Source: Saprospiraceae bacterium (GTDB lineage Bacteria; Bacteroidota; Bacteroidia; Chitinophagales; Saprospiraceae). Taken from it: DNA of 42,315 bases. Under the pieces are notes generated by a model, which worked only from the letters and a program-made list of their open reading frames with translations, was not told the origin of the DNA and did no database searches. The first letter of the stretch is position 1, and each line of letters opens with the position of its first letter. Positions 18,721 through 29,376 of the stretch are shown piece after piece. Location of the stretch: NCBI GenBank assembly GCA_020630555.1, contig JAHDBE010000004.1:1-42315 (forward strand). Direction: 5' to 3'. Made by a program: the position numbers and the translations under genes.

Positions 18721-18741
18721 TTGAGTAGTAAAATTACTCAA
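18721..18741. promoter_or_regulatory. Inverted repeat abutting regulator start (candidate operator)
   Basis: TTGAGTA-N7-TACTCAA lies between the metH stop (18744-18746) and the ATG of the winged-helix regulator (18718). A near-consensus -7 box TGATTTTG sits at its upstream edge on the minus strand. The symmetry suits binding of a dimeric winged-helix protein. It could alternatively act as a weak metH terminator stem, but no T-run follows. Confidence 0.45.
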
Positions 18742-18743
18742 AA

Positions 18744-21700
18744 TCAAGAATTATCCAGACTTTTGACTTGGAAATATCGACTTTCTGGATGGCTCAAATA
18801 CCAACCACTAACAGAGGCAGCGGGATACATGGCAAAATTTTCAGTTAAACTGATCCCTATATTTTTCTCTACATCTAACAAATCAAATAGTTTTCTTTTC
18901 TCACTATGAATTGGGCATGCTGGATATCCAGGGGCAGGCCTAATTCCTTGATAATTTTCTTTAATTAATTCCTCATTAGTAAGACTCTCATTTTGGGCAT
19001 AACCCCAATATTCTTTTCTCACTTTTTCATGAAGCCATTCAGTGGTGGCTTCCGCCAATCGATCAGCTAGGGATTTTAATAATATGGCGTTGTAGTCATC
19101 ATTCTGACTTTCAAATTCTTTGACCATTTTTTCAATTCCAATACCCGCAGTAACCGCAAAAGCGCCCACATAATCTACCTTTTTAGAGTCCATAGGAGCA
19201 ATAAAGTCACTTAGGCAATAATAGGGCAGACCCTTGGCTTTTTTACGGGTTTGACGCAGGTGGTTTAAAGTCGAAATAATGTTATTAGAATCTTGGTTTT
19301 GATAAACATTTGTTTCTTCATTCTTACTAAATGCAGGGAATATTCCAAAAATTGCTTTTGGCGAAAGCCAAGACTCACTAACAATTTTTAGTAACATATT
19401 TTGCGCATCATTAAACAGTTTGTTGGCTTCATCACCAACGATTTTATCTAAAAGAATGGCCGGATACTTTCCAGCAAGTTGCCAACTTTTAAAAAATGGC
19501 GTCCAGTCAATATACTTTATCACCTCATCAAGGTCTATGTGGTGAATAACTTTTACTCCTAAAAAATTAGGTATGAAAGGTTCATAACAGGACCAGTCTA
19601 TCTTAAACTTATTCTCTCTTGCAAAATCAATGCTTACAAACTCTTTATTGACATTTGCTACTTTTCGGGCCTCTCGAATTTTTTGGTATTCGCCTTTTAC
19701 TTCGGACACAAAAAGGTCTTTGTCATCTGTTTTTAAACTTAATAACTGACTTACTACTGGCACAGCTTTCGAAGCATCGAGGACGTGATGGACCGGTCCC
19801 TTATATTCTGGGTCTATTTTAACGGCCGTATGTGTTTTAGATGTTGTTGCCCCGCCAATTAGTAAAGGAACGTTTAATTGATTTTTGGTCATCTCTTGGG
19901 CGACATAAACCATTTCGTCCAAGGAAGGTGTAATTAAACCACTTAGTCCTATTATGTCGACATTTTTAGAGATGGCCTCCTCTATTATTCTATGTTTAGG
20001 GACCATGACGCCCAAGTCTATAATTTCATAGTTATTACAGGCTAAGACTACTGCCACAATATTTTTACCAATATCATGAACATCCCCCTTAACCGTAGCC
20101 AATAGAATTTTACCTTTGGAGTTACTGCCACTTTCCTTCTGAGCATCGATATATGGTGTTAGAATGGCTACGGCCTGTTTCATCACACGAGCACTTTTTA
20201 CTACTTGAGGAAGAAACATTTTACCAGCGCCAAATAAATCACCAACTATATTCATTCCATCCATTAATGGACCCTCAATTACTGATAATGGATTTGGATA
20301 CTTAAGTCGGGCTTCCTCAATATCACGATCTATGAAATCGGTAATACCTCTAACTAAGGCATGAGATAATCTTTCTTCAACAGAATTTTCTCTCCATGAT
20401 AAATCTTTTACCAACTTCTTTCCTTCTCCCTTTACTTTAGCAGCAAATGCAACGAGTTCGTCGGTCGCATTTTTATGTCGATTGAATAAAACATCTTCGA
20501 CTTTCGTCAAAAGATCCTTGGGGATTTCTTCATATACTTCAATCATTCCGGCATTAACAATGCCCATGTCCATACCTGCTTTTATAGCGTGAAATAAAAA
20601 GGACGAGTGCATGGCTTCTCTAACTAAATTATTACCACGAAAAGCAAAAGAAATATTACTTACGCCGCCACTTACTTTGGCTCCGGGACATTCGTTTTTT
20701 ATTTGACGAGTCGCTTCGATAAAATTGATTGCATACTCATTGTGTTCCTCAATTCCTGTGGCTATTGCAAATATATTTGGGTCAAAAATGATATCTGTAG
20801 GATCCCAATTCAGAGTATTGACTAATATATTATATGCGCGTTTGCAAATGTCGACTTTACGATCTATAGTTTCTGCTTGACCATTTTCATCAAAAGCCAT
20901 GACCACCGCAGCGGCACCATATCTGCGAATTAAGCGCGCTTGATTTATAAATTCTTCTTCACCTTCTTTTAAAGAAATAGAGTTGACTATTGGTTTACCC
21001 TGAACACATTTTAAACCAGCTTCTATTACAGAAAATTTAGATGAATCGACCATAATAGGAAGGCGAGCTATGTCGGGTTCTGACATCATTAAATTAAGAA
21101 ACAAGGTCATGGCATTTTCAGAATCCAGCATGCCCTCATCCATATTGACATCAATAATTTGGGCACCTCCTTCGACTTGTTGCTTAGCCACAGAAAGGGC
21201 TTTTTCAAATTGCTCTGACAAAATAAGCTTCGCAAATTTTCTAGAACCTGTTACATTAGTACGTTCACCGATATTGATAAAGTTCATGTCCTCTCTTACG
21301 ATAAGAGCTTCTAAACCACTGTAGGCGGATGTGGCATTGTTTTTTAATAAAGGCCTAGGGTTAACACCCTCTATCGCAAGCGCCATTTGGCGAATATGTT
21401 CTGGAGTGGTTCCACAGCATCCTCCAACTATGTTTACCAAACCGCTTTCTGCAAAATCTTTAATTAAGATTTCCATTTCGGATGGTCCTTGATCATAATT
21501 TCCAAACTCATTTGGTAATCCAGCGTTAGGGTGCGCACTTACATAACAATCAGCAATTTTAGAAAGGGTCTCGATATGAGGTCTCATTTCCTTTGCACCT
21601 AAGGCACAATTCAGACCAATGCTTAATAGATTCATGTGCTTTACAGAAACCCAGAAAGCCTCTGCAGTTTGACCGCTAAGAGTTCTTCCACTTGCATCTG

Positions 21701-22328
21701 TAATGGTACCGGAAACCATAATAGGAACCTCTACCATACGCTCATTACATAAAGAGTCTATCGCAAAAAGGCAGGCTTTACAATTTAGTGTATCAAAGAC
21801 CGTTTCGACGAGAAAGATTTCTACACCACCATCTAAAAGACCTTTTGCTTGTTCGTAGTATGCTTCCACAAGTTGGTCAAAGTTAATGGCTCTGTAACCC
21901 GGATTGTTAACATCTGGAGAAATGGAGGCTGTTTTATTTGTAGGACCTAAAGAGCCGGCAACATACCGCGGTTTGTTTACGGAATAAAACTTATCAGCTG
22001 CTTTTCGAGCTAATTTGGCGGAAGCCAAATTTAATTCATAGGCCAGATGACTCATTTGGTAATCTTCCATAGAAATGGAAGTCGAGTTAAAGGTGTTCGT
22101 TTCTATAATATCACTTCCAGCCTCGAGATACTTGCAGTGAATGTCATAAATGATCTCCGGTTGAGTTATGGATAAAAGATCATTGTTTCCTTTTAATTCG
22201 CAATGAAAATCTTTAAACCTTTCTCCCCGATATCCATTTTCGTCAAGTTTATAGGATTGTATCATGGTGCCCATGGCCCCATCCAGAAGAAGTATCCTAT
22301 TTTGGAGTTGTTCTTTAAGTTGTTTCAT
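18744..22328 (-). CDS. metH: Cobalamin-dependent methionine synthase
   Basis: Transfers a methyl group from methyltetrahydrofolate to homocysteine through B12; 1194 residues, near full length (E. coli 1227). All modules are present. The homocysteine domain has zinc cysteines in GLNCALG (about 240) and GGCCGTTP (about 303). The pterin-binding domain has [12 protein letters not shown]. The B12 domain has the DVHDIGKN base-off histidine (about 748) and [13 protein letters not shown]. The reactivation domain has [15 protein letters not shown] and [16 protein letters not shown]. The start overlaps the stop of the upstream barrel gene as TAATG. No cobalamin riboswitch can fit at this junction. Confidence 0.97.
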   Translation of the reverse strand: MKQLKEQLQNRILLLDGAMGTMIQSYKLDENGYRGERFKDFHCELKGNNDLLSITQPEIIYDIHCKYLEAGSDIIETNTFNSTSISMEDYQMSHLAYELNLASAKLARKAADKFYSVNKPRYVAGSLGPTNKTASISPDVNNPGYRAINFDQLVEAYYEQAKGLLDGGVEIFLVETVFDTLNCKACLFAIDSLCNERMVEVPIMVSGTITDASGRTLSGQTAEAFWVSVKHMNLLSIGLNCALGAKEMRPHIETLSKIADCYVSAHPNAGLPNEFGNYDQGPSEMEILIKDFAESGLVNIVGGCCGTTPEHIRQMALAIEGVNPRPLLKNNATSAYSGLEALIVREDMNFINIGERTNVTGSRKFAKLILSEQFEKALSVAKQQVEGGAQIIDVNMDEGMLDSENAMTLFLNLMMSEPDIARLPIMVDSSKFSVIEAGLKCVQGKPIVNSISLKEGEEEFINQARLIRRYGAAAVVMAFDENGQAETIDRKVDICKRAYNILVNTLNWDPTDIIFDPNIFAIATGIEEHNEYAINFIEATRQIKNECPGAKVSGGVSNISFAFRGNNLVREAMHSSFLFHAIKAGMDMGIVNAGMIEVYEEIPKDLLTKVEDVLFNRHKNATDELVAFAAKVKGEGKKLVKDLSWRENSVEERLSHALVRGITDFIDRDIEEARLKYPNPLSVIEGPLMDGMNIVGDLFGAGKMFLPQVVKSARVMKQAVAILTPYIDAQKESGSNSKGKILLATVKGDVHDIGKNIVAVVLACNNYEIIDLGVMVPKHRIIEEAISKNVDIIGLSGLITPSLDEMVYVAQEMTKNQLNVPLLIGGATTSKTHTAVKIDPEYKGPVHHVLDASKAVPVVSQLLSLKTDDKDLFVSEVKGEYQKIREARKVANVNKEFVSIDFARENKFKIDWSCYEPFIPNFLGVKVIHHIDLDEVIKYIDWTPFFKSWQLAGKYPAILLDKIVGDEANKLFNDAQNMLLKIVSESWLSPKAIFGIFPAFSKNEETNVYQNQDSNNIISTLNHLRQTRKKAKGLPYYCLSDFIAPMDSKKVDYVGAFAVTAGIGIEKMVKEFESQNDDYNAILLKSLADRLAEATTEWLHEKVRKEYWGYAQNESLTNEELIKENYQGIRPAPGYPACPIHSEKRKLFDLLDVEKNIGISLTENFAMYPAASVSGWYLSHPESRYFQVKSLDNS
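19358..19371. repeat. Dispersed palindrome TTGGC-N4-GCCAA
   Basis: Arms TTGGC and GCCAA with centre GAAA, inside metH, in a different reading frame (Trp-Leu-Ser-Pro-Lys) from most copies, which argues against a pure codon effect. Confidence 0.6.
22012..22031. repeat. Dispersed palindrome with 8-bp arms
   Basis: Arms AATTTGGC and GCCAAATT with centre GGAA, inside metH (codons Asn-Leu-Ala-Ser-Ala-Lys). Confidence 0.6.
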
Positions 22329-24106
22329 TAATAATCCAACTTCAATCGATTTATGTTTGCTCTGAAACCAAGTCCGATATATTGGGTTTTCAGATCTAAA
22401 TCGTCCAATTCGCTGTCCCTGTTTCGATATATAAAATCCAAATCGATAAACATGTTATCGTAAATTTCGTAACTCATTTCTAAGGAAAGTTGTAATACAT
22501 CCATGAGTATTCCTTGACCAACGGAATTCCCAAAATCCATCACACGACTTTCATTTGGCAAAAGTACATTTCCTCCCCAATTTTGACCATCGTCTTCTCC
22601 GTATTGAGCCATCATGGCCCGACCATTGAGATTTAAACGATTAGTGGCCTTATAATTTAAGGAAAGAATTAGCTCTTTAAAATTCGCACCCAAAGGATGA
22701 GCTAGTGTTTGATTGAAATGACTGTAATTAGACACCGAAGTGTTAAAACCTTCTAATGTATCACGGTGTGTATATGTAAAAGGTCTCACATAATTATATT
22801 CAATCTGTCCGTCCAACTGGTCAATGCCCGCGACATCCATATATTTAATACCAGCTTGAAAACCATATTTATTGGCCCACCATCCGGAGCCATCTCTAAT
22901 TTCATTTAACTTAAATTCATCCAGAATAACCTGTCCGTAAAAAGAAAACTTTTTAAAAGCATTCCATTTTGCATTAAGCCCAATTAGAACATTGTCAGGA
23001 CTGTCTAAATTAAATTCGACCGTACGGTAAAGGATAACAGGGTTTAAGTATTGAAACTCAAAATTGTTTTCTCGGGAAAACATGACTGTTTCAAACAATC
23101 CGATTTCAATATTTTCTTTAGGTTTAAAACTCAAATAGTGAGAGGCCATATATTTTTTATCCAAAAGATTGTCTCCAGGGTTTTCAAATTGAGAAACAGG
23201 AGAGAGTTCGGCGAAAATATTCTGGTAAAGTAGCTTCCAAACCTTGGTGCGGAACTTTAAATAAAAGTAGTTTGTCCCATAATCGTCCAGCAACAAAGAG
23301 TTGTATCCATGGCCGATAAAATGTCTCCCATGACCTAATTCAACAGATATACTTTTAGAGACATTAAGACCGACGTAGGCCGTCGATAATGGAAAATCAT
23401 ATCCGTTTACATCATCAGCGACAGAACTTTGAAAAAGTTTATAACTGCTATGTCCCGGAATGGCCTGAAACCTCTGAATTCTCTCTTCAACATGAGCTAA
23501 AAAGGAACCTTGAGATTCTAGAAGATCGGTATAGAAGTAAACCTTATCATCGATACTTCCAAATAATCGGATTCCTCTTGTATTTTGAAAAAGAAGATCC
23601 TCACTTTCCGAATCTTGGCCATATCTAAGGTTAAGGATAGGATCAACAGAAATATGAAAATCAGGACTATTTATTTCGAAAAATCGTCCTGGCCTTTTGT
23701 AAAAATATTTTAAAAAGGCTGAAGATTTTTCAATCGGTTTTGATTCTTCGTACTCTGAACCTGAGTCTAGGGTATAAAATATACCAGCACTATCAACATA
23801 AACTTTATTAGGCTCATTGTAAGAAATGTTCTGTTCGGATTTCGAGTCTTGGACACCAATTAAAGAATTTAATTTTTGTATCCTGAACTTATCATGTTCA
23901 GATAAAATCTCGGCATTTGAGATAAAATCAGCAATTTCGGTTCGACTATAATATTTCAATCCGGTGTGAAAATTTTCATTTCCAAGGCCCTTAATATCAA
24001 TTCTGTCAATTGTATGAGCAGCATTTAAATCGCGGTGAATATAACTGGATTGCCCAAAACCTGAGACTGCGAAAAAAACGACAAAAATGAATGAGAAATA
24101 TTTCAT
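22328..24106 (-). CDS. RemB/Wzi-like outer-membrane beta-barrel protein
   Basis: A 592-residue protein with a signal peptide (residues 1-18, cut near GFGQ). A long series of alternating aromatic strands follows from about residue 140 to the C-terminus, which ends in a strand ([11 protein letters not shown]). Stretches such as [55 protein letters not shown] and [12 protein letters not shown] resemble proteins annotated as gliding protein RemB or Wzi-type capsule assembly proteins in Bacteroidota. The assignment is by recalled resemblance. Function could be surface-polysaccharide attachment or gliding. It is two bases after lpxK and coupled to metH. Confidence 0.62.
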   Translation of the reverse strand: MKYFSFIFVVFFAVSGFGQSSYIHRDLNAAHTIDRIDIKGLGNENFHTGLKYYSRTEIADFISNAEILSEHDKFRIQKLNSLIGVQDSKSEQNISYNEPNKVYVDSAGIFYTLDSGSEYEESKPIEKSSAFLKYFYKRPGRFFEINSPDFHISVDPILNLRYGQDSESEDLLFQNTRGIRLFGSIDDKVYFYTDLLESQGSFLAHVEERIQRFQAIPGHSSYKLFQSSVADDVNGYDFPLSTAYVGLNVSKSISVELGHGRHFIGHGYNSLLLDDYGTNYFYLKFRTKVWKLLYQNIFAELSPVSQFENPGDNLLDKKYMASHYLSFKPKENIEIGLFETVMFSRENNFEFQYLNPVILYRTVEFNLDSPDNVLIGLNAKWNAFKKFSFYGQVILDEFKLNEIRDGSGWWANKYGFQAGIKYMDVAGIDQLDGQIEYNYVRPFTYTHRDTLEGFNTSVSNYSHFNQTLAHPLGANFKELILSLNYKATNRLNLNGRAMMAQYGEDDGQNWGGNVLLPNESRVMDFGNSVGQGILMDVLQLSLEMSYEIYDNMFIDLDFIYRNRDSELDDLDLKTQYIGLGFRANINRLKLDY

Positions 24107-24107
24107 T

Positions 24108-25169
24108 TTAATATTTAAAGTTTAACAACTCCGATTTTATAAGTTGATCGAAGATTTCACCATCAGAAAATTTAAAACGCACTTCAATTGGAAGTATAAA
24201 AATAGGGAGATTTAAGGCCTGAATTTGTGGGGCTAATAATTCGAGCCTCGTGGCGTCTTTTTCAGTGGTGATAATGCATTTATTATTAGTTTCTATATTA
24301 TCAAAAAGCACCCTTAGATCTTCAATTTCTTTTTGCGTATAAAGATGATGGTCCTCAAATTCCACATTATGTATATGGTTTACTTTGGACTCCATATAAT
24401 GCTCAAGGTAACTAGTATTGGCTATAGCGCTAATTAAAACAATTTCATCAAAGTCATCTATTCGTACCCTTTTGCTTGGGTCAAAGAAAAAATATGGCAA
24501 ACCATAGACATAATCCGTAAAAAATAAAGATTGATAATCTTGAATTTGTAATTTTTTTCGGACTAATTCTTGATCTATTTCTTGCTCATTATTAGGGCAC
24601 TTGGTCACAATGATGATGTTAGCACGATTAGCTGATTTGGCGCCTTCTCTTAATCGACCCGCTGGAAGAATGTAGTCATCAGTATATAAATCGTCATATG
24701 GTGTTAGGAGTATATTAAGAGCGGGTTTGACAGATAAATGCTGAAAGGCATCGTCTAATATAATTGTCTTTAAGTACGGATAAGATTTTAGCATCAAAGG
24801 AATACCTAATGCTCTACTTTCAGAAACGGCCACAACAACACCCGGATATTTACGAGCATATTGTAAGGGTTCGTCTCCAGCTTGAGTCACATTATCTGTT
24901 CTTTTAACGAGTCTGAATCCTTTGGATTTTCTTTTATACCCTCTGCTTAATACTCCTATCTGAAGATAGGGGGCAAGTAATCTTATAAGATATTCAGTAT
25001 GTGGTGTTTTTCCAGCTCCACCGACACTTAAATTTCCTACTGAAATTACCGGTGTAGAGAAACTTGTCGAACGCAAAACACCGGCCTCGTATAAAAGATT
25101 TCGTGTATGAACAATAAACCCATACACCAAACTAAAAGGAATCAATAAAATGCGACCTAAAGAATTCAA
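24108..25169 (-). CDS. lpxK: Tetraacyldisaccharide 4'-kinase
   Basis: Lipid A pathway kinase at the inner membrane, 353 residues. It has an N-terminal hydrophobic anchor (about 5-20), an unusual Walker A VGNLSVGGAGKTPHTE, LSRGYKR, GDEPLQYA and LDDAFQH. No ATG fits: the coding frame is best opened by TTG at 25169-25167, since upstream codons offer no ATG or GTG and the kinase motif lies about 45 residues in. A candidate -7 box lies about 24 bases upstream. Confidence 0.93.
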   Translation of the reverse strand: MNSLGRILLIPFSLVYGFIVHTRNLLYEAGVLRSTSFSTPVISVGNLSVGGAGKTPHTEYLIRLLAPYLQIGVLSRGYKRKSKGFRLVKRTDNVTQAGDEPLQYARKYPGVVVAVSESRALGIPLMLKSYPYLKTIILDDAFQHLSVKPALNILLTPYDDLYTDDYILPAGRLREGAKSANRANIIIVTKCPNNEQEIDQELVRKKLQIQDYQSLFFTDYVYGLPYFFFDPSKRVRIDDFDEIVLISAIANTSYLEHYMESKVNHIHNVEFEDHHLYTQKEIEDLRVLFDNIETNNKCIITTEKDATRLELLAPQIQALNLPIFILPIEVRFKFSDGEIFDQLIKSELLNFKY

Positions 25170-25192
25170 ACCTATTAGAAAATTTTTACATA

Positions 25193-25200
25193 CAAAAGTA
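25193..25200 (-). promoter_or_regulatory. Candidate -7 promoter box for lpxK
   Basis: TACTTTTG on the minus strand matches the Bacteroidota -7 consensus TAnnTTTG and lies 24 bases before the TTG start of lpxK. No convincing -33 TTG is found at normal spacing, so support is weak. Confidence 0.3.
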
Positions 25201-25208
25201 ATTCAAAT

Positions 25209-26501
25209 TCAGACATTTTGAGTAGACATACATTGAATTCCGATTTTACATTGAAGGCATAGGGATTTAGAACAATGTTCATTTTTAAGTTCTATCAAAG
25301 CTTGAGTATCTAAGGCATTTTTAATTGGGACATTGTATCCTTTCCAATGTGAAATTATTCTATTTTTTTCAGGAGAACATTGTTCCATTAAGTGGATGGC
25401 GTGACTCTTTAATTCTTCTAAATCATGAAATCTTGCATATGAGAAAGTAAAAGGTACAATGGCGTTAATAACTAGTCGTTCAACAGCCGCTCTACCTATT
25501 GTTTTATGGGAGGATTTTCCTGTACTTGATTCAAACCTATAATGGGTATTCCAGTAGGGTGTGGGTTTTGATTGGCATAGTTTGAGAATGTCTTGGAAAT
25601 TGATTTTTGATTTATATAAATCAATAATTCCTTTGGATAGGATAAGTTTTGACAGTTGAGCAATTCTGATAGTTGGAAAACCGGCAGGTCTCATTTTAGA
25701 AAACTGCCATTCATTTCTTGCCATTGGATTAAGACAGTGCTTCCTTTTTAAAAACCTATATTCTGATTTTAATTCAATCACATATTCATGTGAAGTCTCA
25801 TTAGGAAGTAAACCGCTTTGTCCAAACAAAAGGGCCTCTATGAGAATCGGGCGATCGTAATATTTTCTTAAAAACAATTTTGGGCATTTTTGGCTTAAAG
25901 CCAAAAAGGAGTTTTTATTAACTCGACCCCCAAGACTCATGAAAAGAAAGTCTAAGAAACTCTGGTCCCAATCTCCATTATTTGACTTAACAGTATAAAG
26001 AACTTCTTTGTCTTTTCTAATTAATCGAGATATGGCTTTTTCGGACAAAGTGTCTATCCAGTGTATTTGTGGAACTTTCCTAATAAAGGGACTACAAGGA
26101 ATCCAAGAGCTAGACATCATGAGTTTTAAATACCGACTTGTTGTCAATTTTGGTACACGATTCTTCAAGACTAGAGTAGGTAATTCAGCACCTAACGAAT
26201 TTCTAACAATTTTGTCATTATATAGGACGACATGTAATATCACATTGTTGTATGCTGGATCCAAGTGATGGGCATGACGGTACCAATCCGATGAGTTTAT
26301 GTGAATTTCTATATGGCCGACCCAAAGTGTGCCATCAATTTTTATTCTTGCTTGCTTGAAATCGGGACCGGAATCTTCATTTAGAAAACCCGGATTTATA
26401 ATCACAGTTGGCAAGCCGTTTACAGTAGTTAACTCTGTAGAATCAAACTTTTGTAGTTTCCATAAAAATTGAATTAGGTCTTCACCAATCTTAACAGGCA
26501 T
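25209..26501 (-). CDS. DUF2851 family protein
   Basis: Conserved Bacteroidota protein of unknown function, 430 residues. It is recognised by the N-terminal block GLPTVIINPGFLNEDSGPDF, WVGHIEIHINSSDWYRH and the aspartate in LDPAYNNVILHVV. The C-terminus carries a cysteine cluster C-x4-C-x2-C-x4-C (CSKSLCLQCKIGIQC) that could bind a metal. There is no signal peptide. A TTG one codon upstream is possible, but the ATG at 26501 is preferred. It lies six bases after folA. No function is assigned. Confidence 0.85.
   Translation of the reverse strand: MPVKIGEDLIQFLWKLQKFDSTELTTVNGLPTVIINPGFLNEDSGPDFKQARIKIDGTLWVGHIEIHINSSDWYRHAHHLDPAYNNVILHVVLYNDKIVRNSLGAELPTLVLKNRVPKLTTSRYLKLMMSSSWIPCSPFIRKVPQIHWIDTLSEKAISRLIRKDKEVLYTVKSNNGDWDQSFLDFLFMSLGGRVNKNSFLALSQKCPKLFLRKYYDRPILIEALLFGQSGLLPNETSHEYVIELKSEYRFLKRKHCLNPMARNEWQFSKMRPAGFPTIRIAQLSKLILSKGIIDLYKSKINFQDILKLCQSKPTPYWNTHYRFESSTGKSSHKTIGRAAVERLVINAIVPFTFSYARFHDLEELKSHAIHLMEQCSPEKNRIISHWKGYNVPIKNALDTQALIELKNEHCSKSLCLQCKIGIQCMSTQNV
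25887..25907. repeat. Dispersed palindrome with 10-bp arms
   Basis: Arms TTTTTGGCTT and AAGCCAAAAA around a single A, inside the DUF2851 gene. This is the longest perfect copy in the window. Confidence 0.65.
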
Positions 26502-26507
26502 CAAGGA

Positions 26508-26999
26508 TTATTTCCTTGTTAATACCTTAAATCTGTAGGAATACACATTTTTTTCGTCTGGGCCATGTTCTTCACACGATGTCTCGTCCCATTCAGACAA
26601 TTCTAACTTAGGAAAAAACACATCTCCATCTACGTCTAAATCGACTTCCGTCAAATATAATTTATCCCAAAGATCTTGAGTCTGAGTATAAATATGTCCT
26701 CCTCCAATAATAAAGCATTCCTTTGCTCCCGTTTCTTGTGCCACACGTAGCGATTCTTCAATGCTATGAACAACAAAGGCATTTGAGACTATATAGAAAG
26801 GATTTCTCGTGATAATGATGTTCGTTCTTTTTGGAAGGGGACGACCTATGGACTCGAAACAATTTCTACCCATGATAATAGGATGATCAGAAGTTATTTT
26901 TTTAAAGTACTTCAGATCTGCAGGAAGATACCATGGGATATCATTATCCTTTCCGATGACATTATTTTTTGCAGTAGCAACAATACAAGAAATGATCAT
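26508..26999 (-). CDS. folA: Dihydrofolate reductase
   Basis: Reduces dihydrofolate with NADPH, 163 residues, the usual length. Motifs are VATAKNNVIGKDNDIPWYLPADLKYFK, IIMGRNCFESIGRPLP and the glycine-rich CFIIGGGHIYTQ. The acidic active-site residue is the aspartate in PADLKYF. It starts two bases after the mrdA stop, so it sits at the tail of the mre operon. No thyA lies beside it, although folA is often paired with thyA. Confidence 0.95.
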   Translation of the reverse strand: MIISCIVATAKNNVIGKDNDIPWYLPADLKYFKKITSDHPIIMGRNCFESIGRPLPKRTNIIITRNPFYIVSNAFVVHSIEESLRVAQETGAKECFIIGGGHIYTQTQDLWDKLYLTEVDLDVDGDVFFPKLELSEWDETSCEEHGPDEKNVYSYRFKVLTRK

Positions 27000-27001
27000 T
27001 C

Positions 27002-28858
27002 TTAATTCTTTGGAATAAGGTCAATATTATTAATCATTTCTTCTTTCCACAAATTACCTGGGGCAATTTCTTTTCGAATGTATTTTTCTATCATCAAACT
27101 CGCTATTGGCGCGGCGATACTTCCACCTGCACCGGCGTTTTCAACATAAACAGCAATGGCGATTTTTGGGTCATCCTTAGGGGCAAAAGCAAAGAATACA
27201 GAATGGTCCTCACCATGAGGATTCTGGGAAGTACCTGTCTTACCTACAATATCTATTCCTCTCACAAATGCCATTTGTGCCGTACCTGATCGAATGACTC
27301 GCGCCATTCCATCTATGACTGGTGGGAAATGCACACTATCCACCCCTACAAAGTTCTTTTTGGCGAAAGCCAAAGAGAGAGAATCAGAAATTTCAGAGTA
27401 GTCCTTTAGAAAATGTGGAGTCTTAAAATAGCCTCTATTTGCAATAATCGCCGCTAGATTTGCCATTTGTAAAGTCGTTAATTGCAATTCTCCCTGTCCA
27501 ATTCCTAAGGAAAGGATATATGTAGACCTCCAACCACTACGAACGGAAGCGTATAACCTATCATAATACTTAGAGCTAGGGAGATACCCCTTATTTTCTA
27601 AATAACTGTCCACACCAAGAGCATTACCCAGACCGAAATCTTCAAGACGTGATTTAAGTTTATCCAGACCAAGACCTGGTTTTGAATACCCAAATTGTTC
27701 AACATACTCTCGCATGAGCTGATAGTAATATGAATTACAAGAGTGTTCCAGAGCTATAGAAATATTATATGGAGTGGGGTGACCATGACATCCTTGTGTA
27801 AATCCCCTTTTTTTGTTGAGGGTATATTCTCCATCGCAATAAATGGTTCGTCTTGCATAAGTAATTCCGTCTTGTAATGCGATCAAGGAAAAAATTGGTT
27901 TAAAAATGGATCCTGGGGGATATTTGGACAAGACAGATCGATCTAAAAATGGACGATTTATGGAATCTTGCAATAGAGTTCTAAACGCTTTTCCTCTATT
28001 CTGGTTAAGAGTGAGCAAGTTAGGATTGTAGCCAGGTGCACTAATAATTGATAAGATTTCGCCAGTACTGGGTTCGAGTGCGACGATACTCCCCTTTTTA
28101 TTTTTCATTAATGATTCGCCGTAACTCTGAAGTTCGAGGTCTAAGGTCGTCTTTAAATCTTTTCCAGAGATGGCCATCGAATCAAGTTTTCCTCCAGAAT
28201 ATTCGCCCATGTCTCTACCTAAATAATCTTTAAGAATAAAACGAAATCCTTTTTTGCCACGCAAAGCCTCTTCATAAGTTTTTTCGAGACCGCTTACTCC
28301 CAAGTAATCGCCCACGGCGTATTGTGGCTTTTCATCGATTACTTTCTGATTAACCTCGCCCATATATCCTAACACATGAGGAGCGCTGGAATGCGGATAT
28401 GATCTAATATATCTTTGTTCGGGATAAAATCCTGGAAATTTAAAGAGGTGTTCTTGAAATTTAGCAAAGGTCTTTGGGGTAATCCTAGAGATACATGTAA
28501 AAGGAACAGATTTACTAAACCGAGGACTTTTCCAGTTTCGTGTGATCAGGTTTCCAAAACTATCAATCGGAAGATCTAATAATTCACAGAATAGAGCTGT
28601 GTCCATTTCTGATGAGAGTTGATTATGGATCACTTTTAAATCATAAACGGGATCATTGAGAACCAAAAGTTTTTCGTATCGATCGTAAATAAGTCCACGG
28701 CTTGGAAACTGTGTTTGTTTATCGATGGCATATTTACTAGCCAAATCTTTGTATTCAGGACTAAAAATCTGAATTCGTGCTGCTTGTAATATTAGGCCTA
28801 ATCCAGCCACTAAAAAGACCGTGTAAATCACACTAAATCTATTTGACATGGCACTCAT
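27002..28858 (-). CDS. mrdA: Penicillin-binding protein 2 (elongasome transpeptidase)
   Basis: Class B PBP of 618 residues that cross-links peptidoglycan during side-wall growth. It has a single N-terminal membrane anchor (about 8-27), then a dimerisation region with SRGLIYDRYEKLL. The transpeptidase domain has S317-I-F-K320, S373-C-N375 and K540-T-G. It overlaps mreD as ATGA. In many Bacteroidota rodA follows this gene; here folA follows instead. Confidence 0.95.
   Translation of the reverse strand: MSAMSNRFSVIYTVFLVAGLGLILQAARIQIFSPEYKDLASKYAIDKQTQFPSRGLIYDRYEKLLVLNDPVYDLKVIHNQLSSEMDTALFCELLDLPIDSFGNLITRNWKSPRFSKSVPFTCISRITPKTFAKFQEHLFKFPGFYPEQRYIRSYPHSSAPHVLGYMGEVNQKVIDEKPQYAVGDYLGVSGLEKTYEEALRGKKGFRFILKDYLGRDMGEYSGGKLDSMAISGKDLKTTLDLELQSYGESLMKNKKGSIVALEPSTGEILSIISAPGYNPNLLTLNQNRGKAFRTLLQDSINRPFLDRSVLSKYPPGSIFKPIFSLIALQDGITYARRTIYCDGEYTLNKKRGFTQGCHGHPTPYNISIALEHSCNSYYYQLMREYVEQFGYSKPGLGLDKLKSRLEDFGLGNALGVDSYLENKGYLPSSKYYDRLYASVRSGWRSTYILSLGIGQGELQLTTLQMANLAAIIANRGYFKTPHFLKDYSEISDSLSLAFAKKNFVGVDSVHFPPVIDGMARVIRSGTAQMAFVRGIDIVGKTGTSQNPHGEDHSVFFAFAPKDDPKIAIAVYVENAGAGGSIAAPIASLMIEKYIRKEIAPGNLWKEEMINNIDLIPKN
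27359..27374. repeat. Dispersed palindrome TTGGC-N4-GCCAA
   Basis: Arms TTTGGC and GCCAAA with centre GAAA, inside mrdA (codons Leu-Ala-Phe-Ala-Lys). Confidence 0.6.
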
Positions 28859-29376
28859 GATCGGGCACTTTGGATAATTTGATAAATAACAATAACAACG
28901 AATGAAGCAACGAAACTAAATATCGAACGCATAATTATATCAAAGTAATATATAAACGAAAAGGCTTCGACGCTAAAATAGAAAAGGAGATAAATCCCTA
29001 AGAGGATACTTGAGTAACTTAAAAACCAAGGCAGCCCCATAGTCCCTAAGTTGGGTGTTTTATCCATTTTATACCCTTCATAAGGTTCAATGGCCCTCAA
29101 TAAATACGGTCTTAAGAACGCCATTAAAGTAGCCGCACTTGCATGAATTCCGGGAGAATCATAAAACATATCAATGGTTAGTCCTGAGATAAATCCTATT
29201 AGTATAACCAAGAACCTTGGTGTCCGAAAAGGTAGGACCATAATAAACAAAGGATATACTATGAAATGAATAAAGTCAAACTCGCCAAAGCTCAAATCTA
29301 TACGTTTGAATAGTACAACCTGCACTGCTATGCTAAACAACCAGGCAAAAACTCCTTTGAATACATCACTGTTCAT
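28855..29376 (-). CDS. mreD: Rod shape-determining protein MreD
   Basis: Small integral membrane protein of 173 residues with about five hydrophobic helices, including FAWLFSIAVQVVLF and FIHFIVYPLFIMVLPF. The central segment GLTIDMFYDSPGIHASAATLMAFLR, with conserved D and G-H residues, is typical of MreD. It lies between mreC (11-base overlap) and mrdA (ATGA overlap). Sequence conservation in this family is low, but the context is decisive. Confidence 0.92.
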   Translation of the reverse strand: MNSDVFKGVFAWLFSIAVQVVLFKRIDLSFGEFDFIHFIVYPLFIMVLPFRTPRFLVILIGFISGLTIDMFYDSPGIHASAATLMAFLRPYLLRAIEPYEGYKMDKTPNLGTMGLPWFLSYSSILLGIYLLFYFSVEAFSFIYYFDIIMRSIFSFVASFVVIVIYQIIQSARS

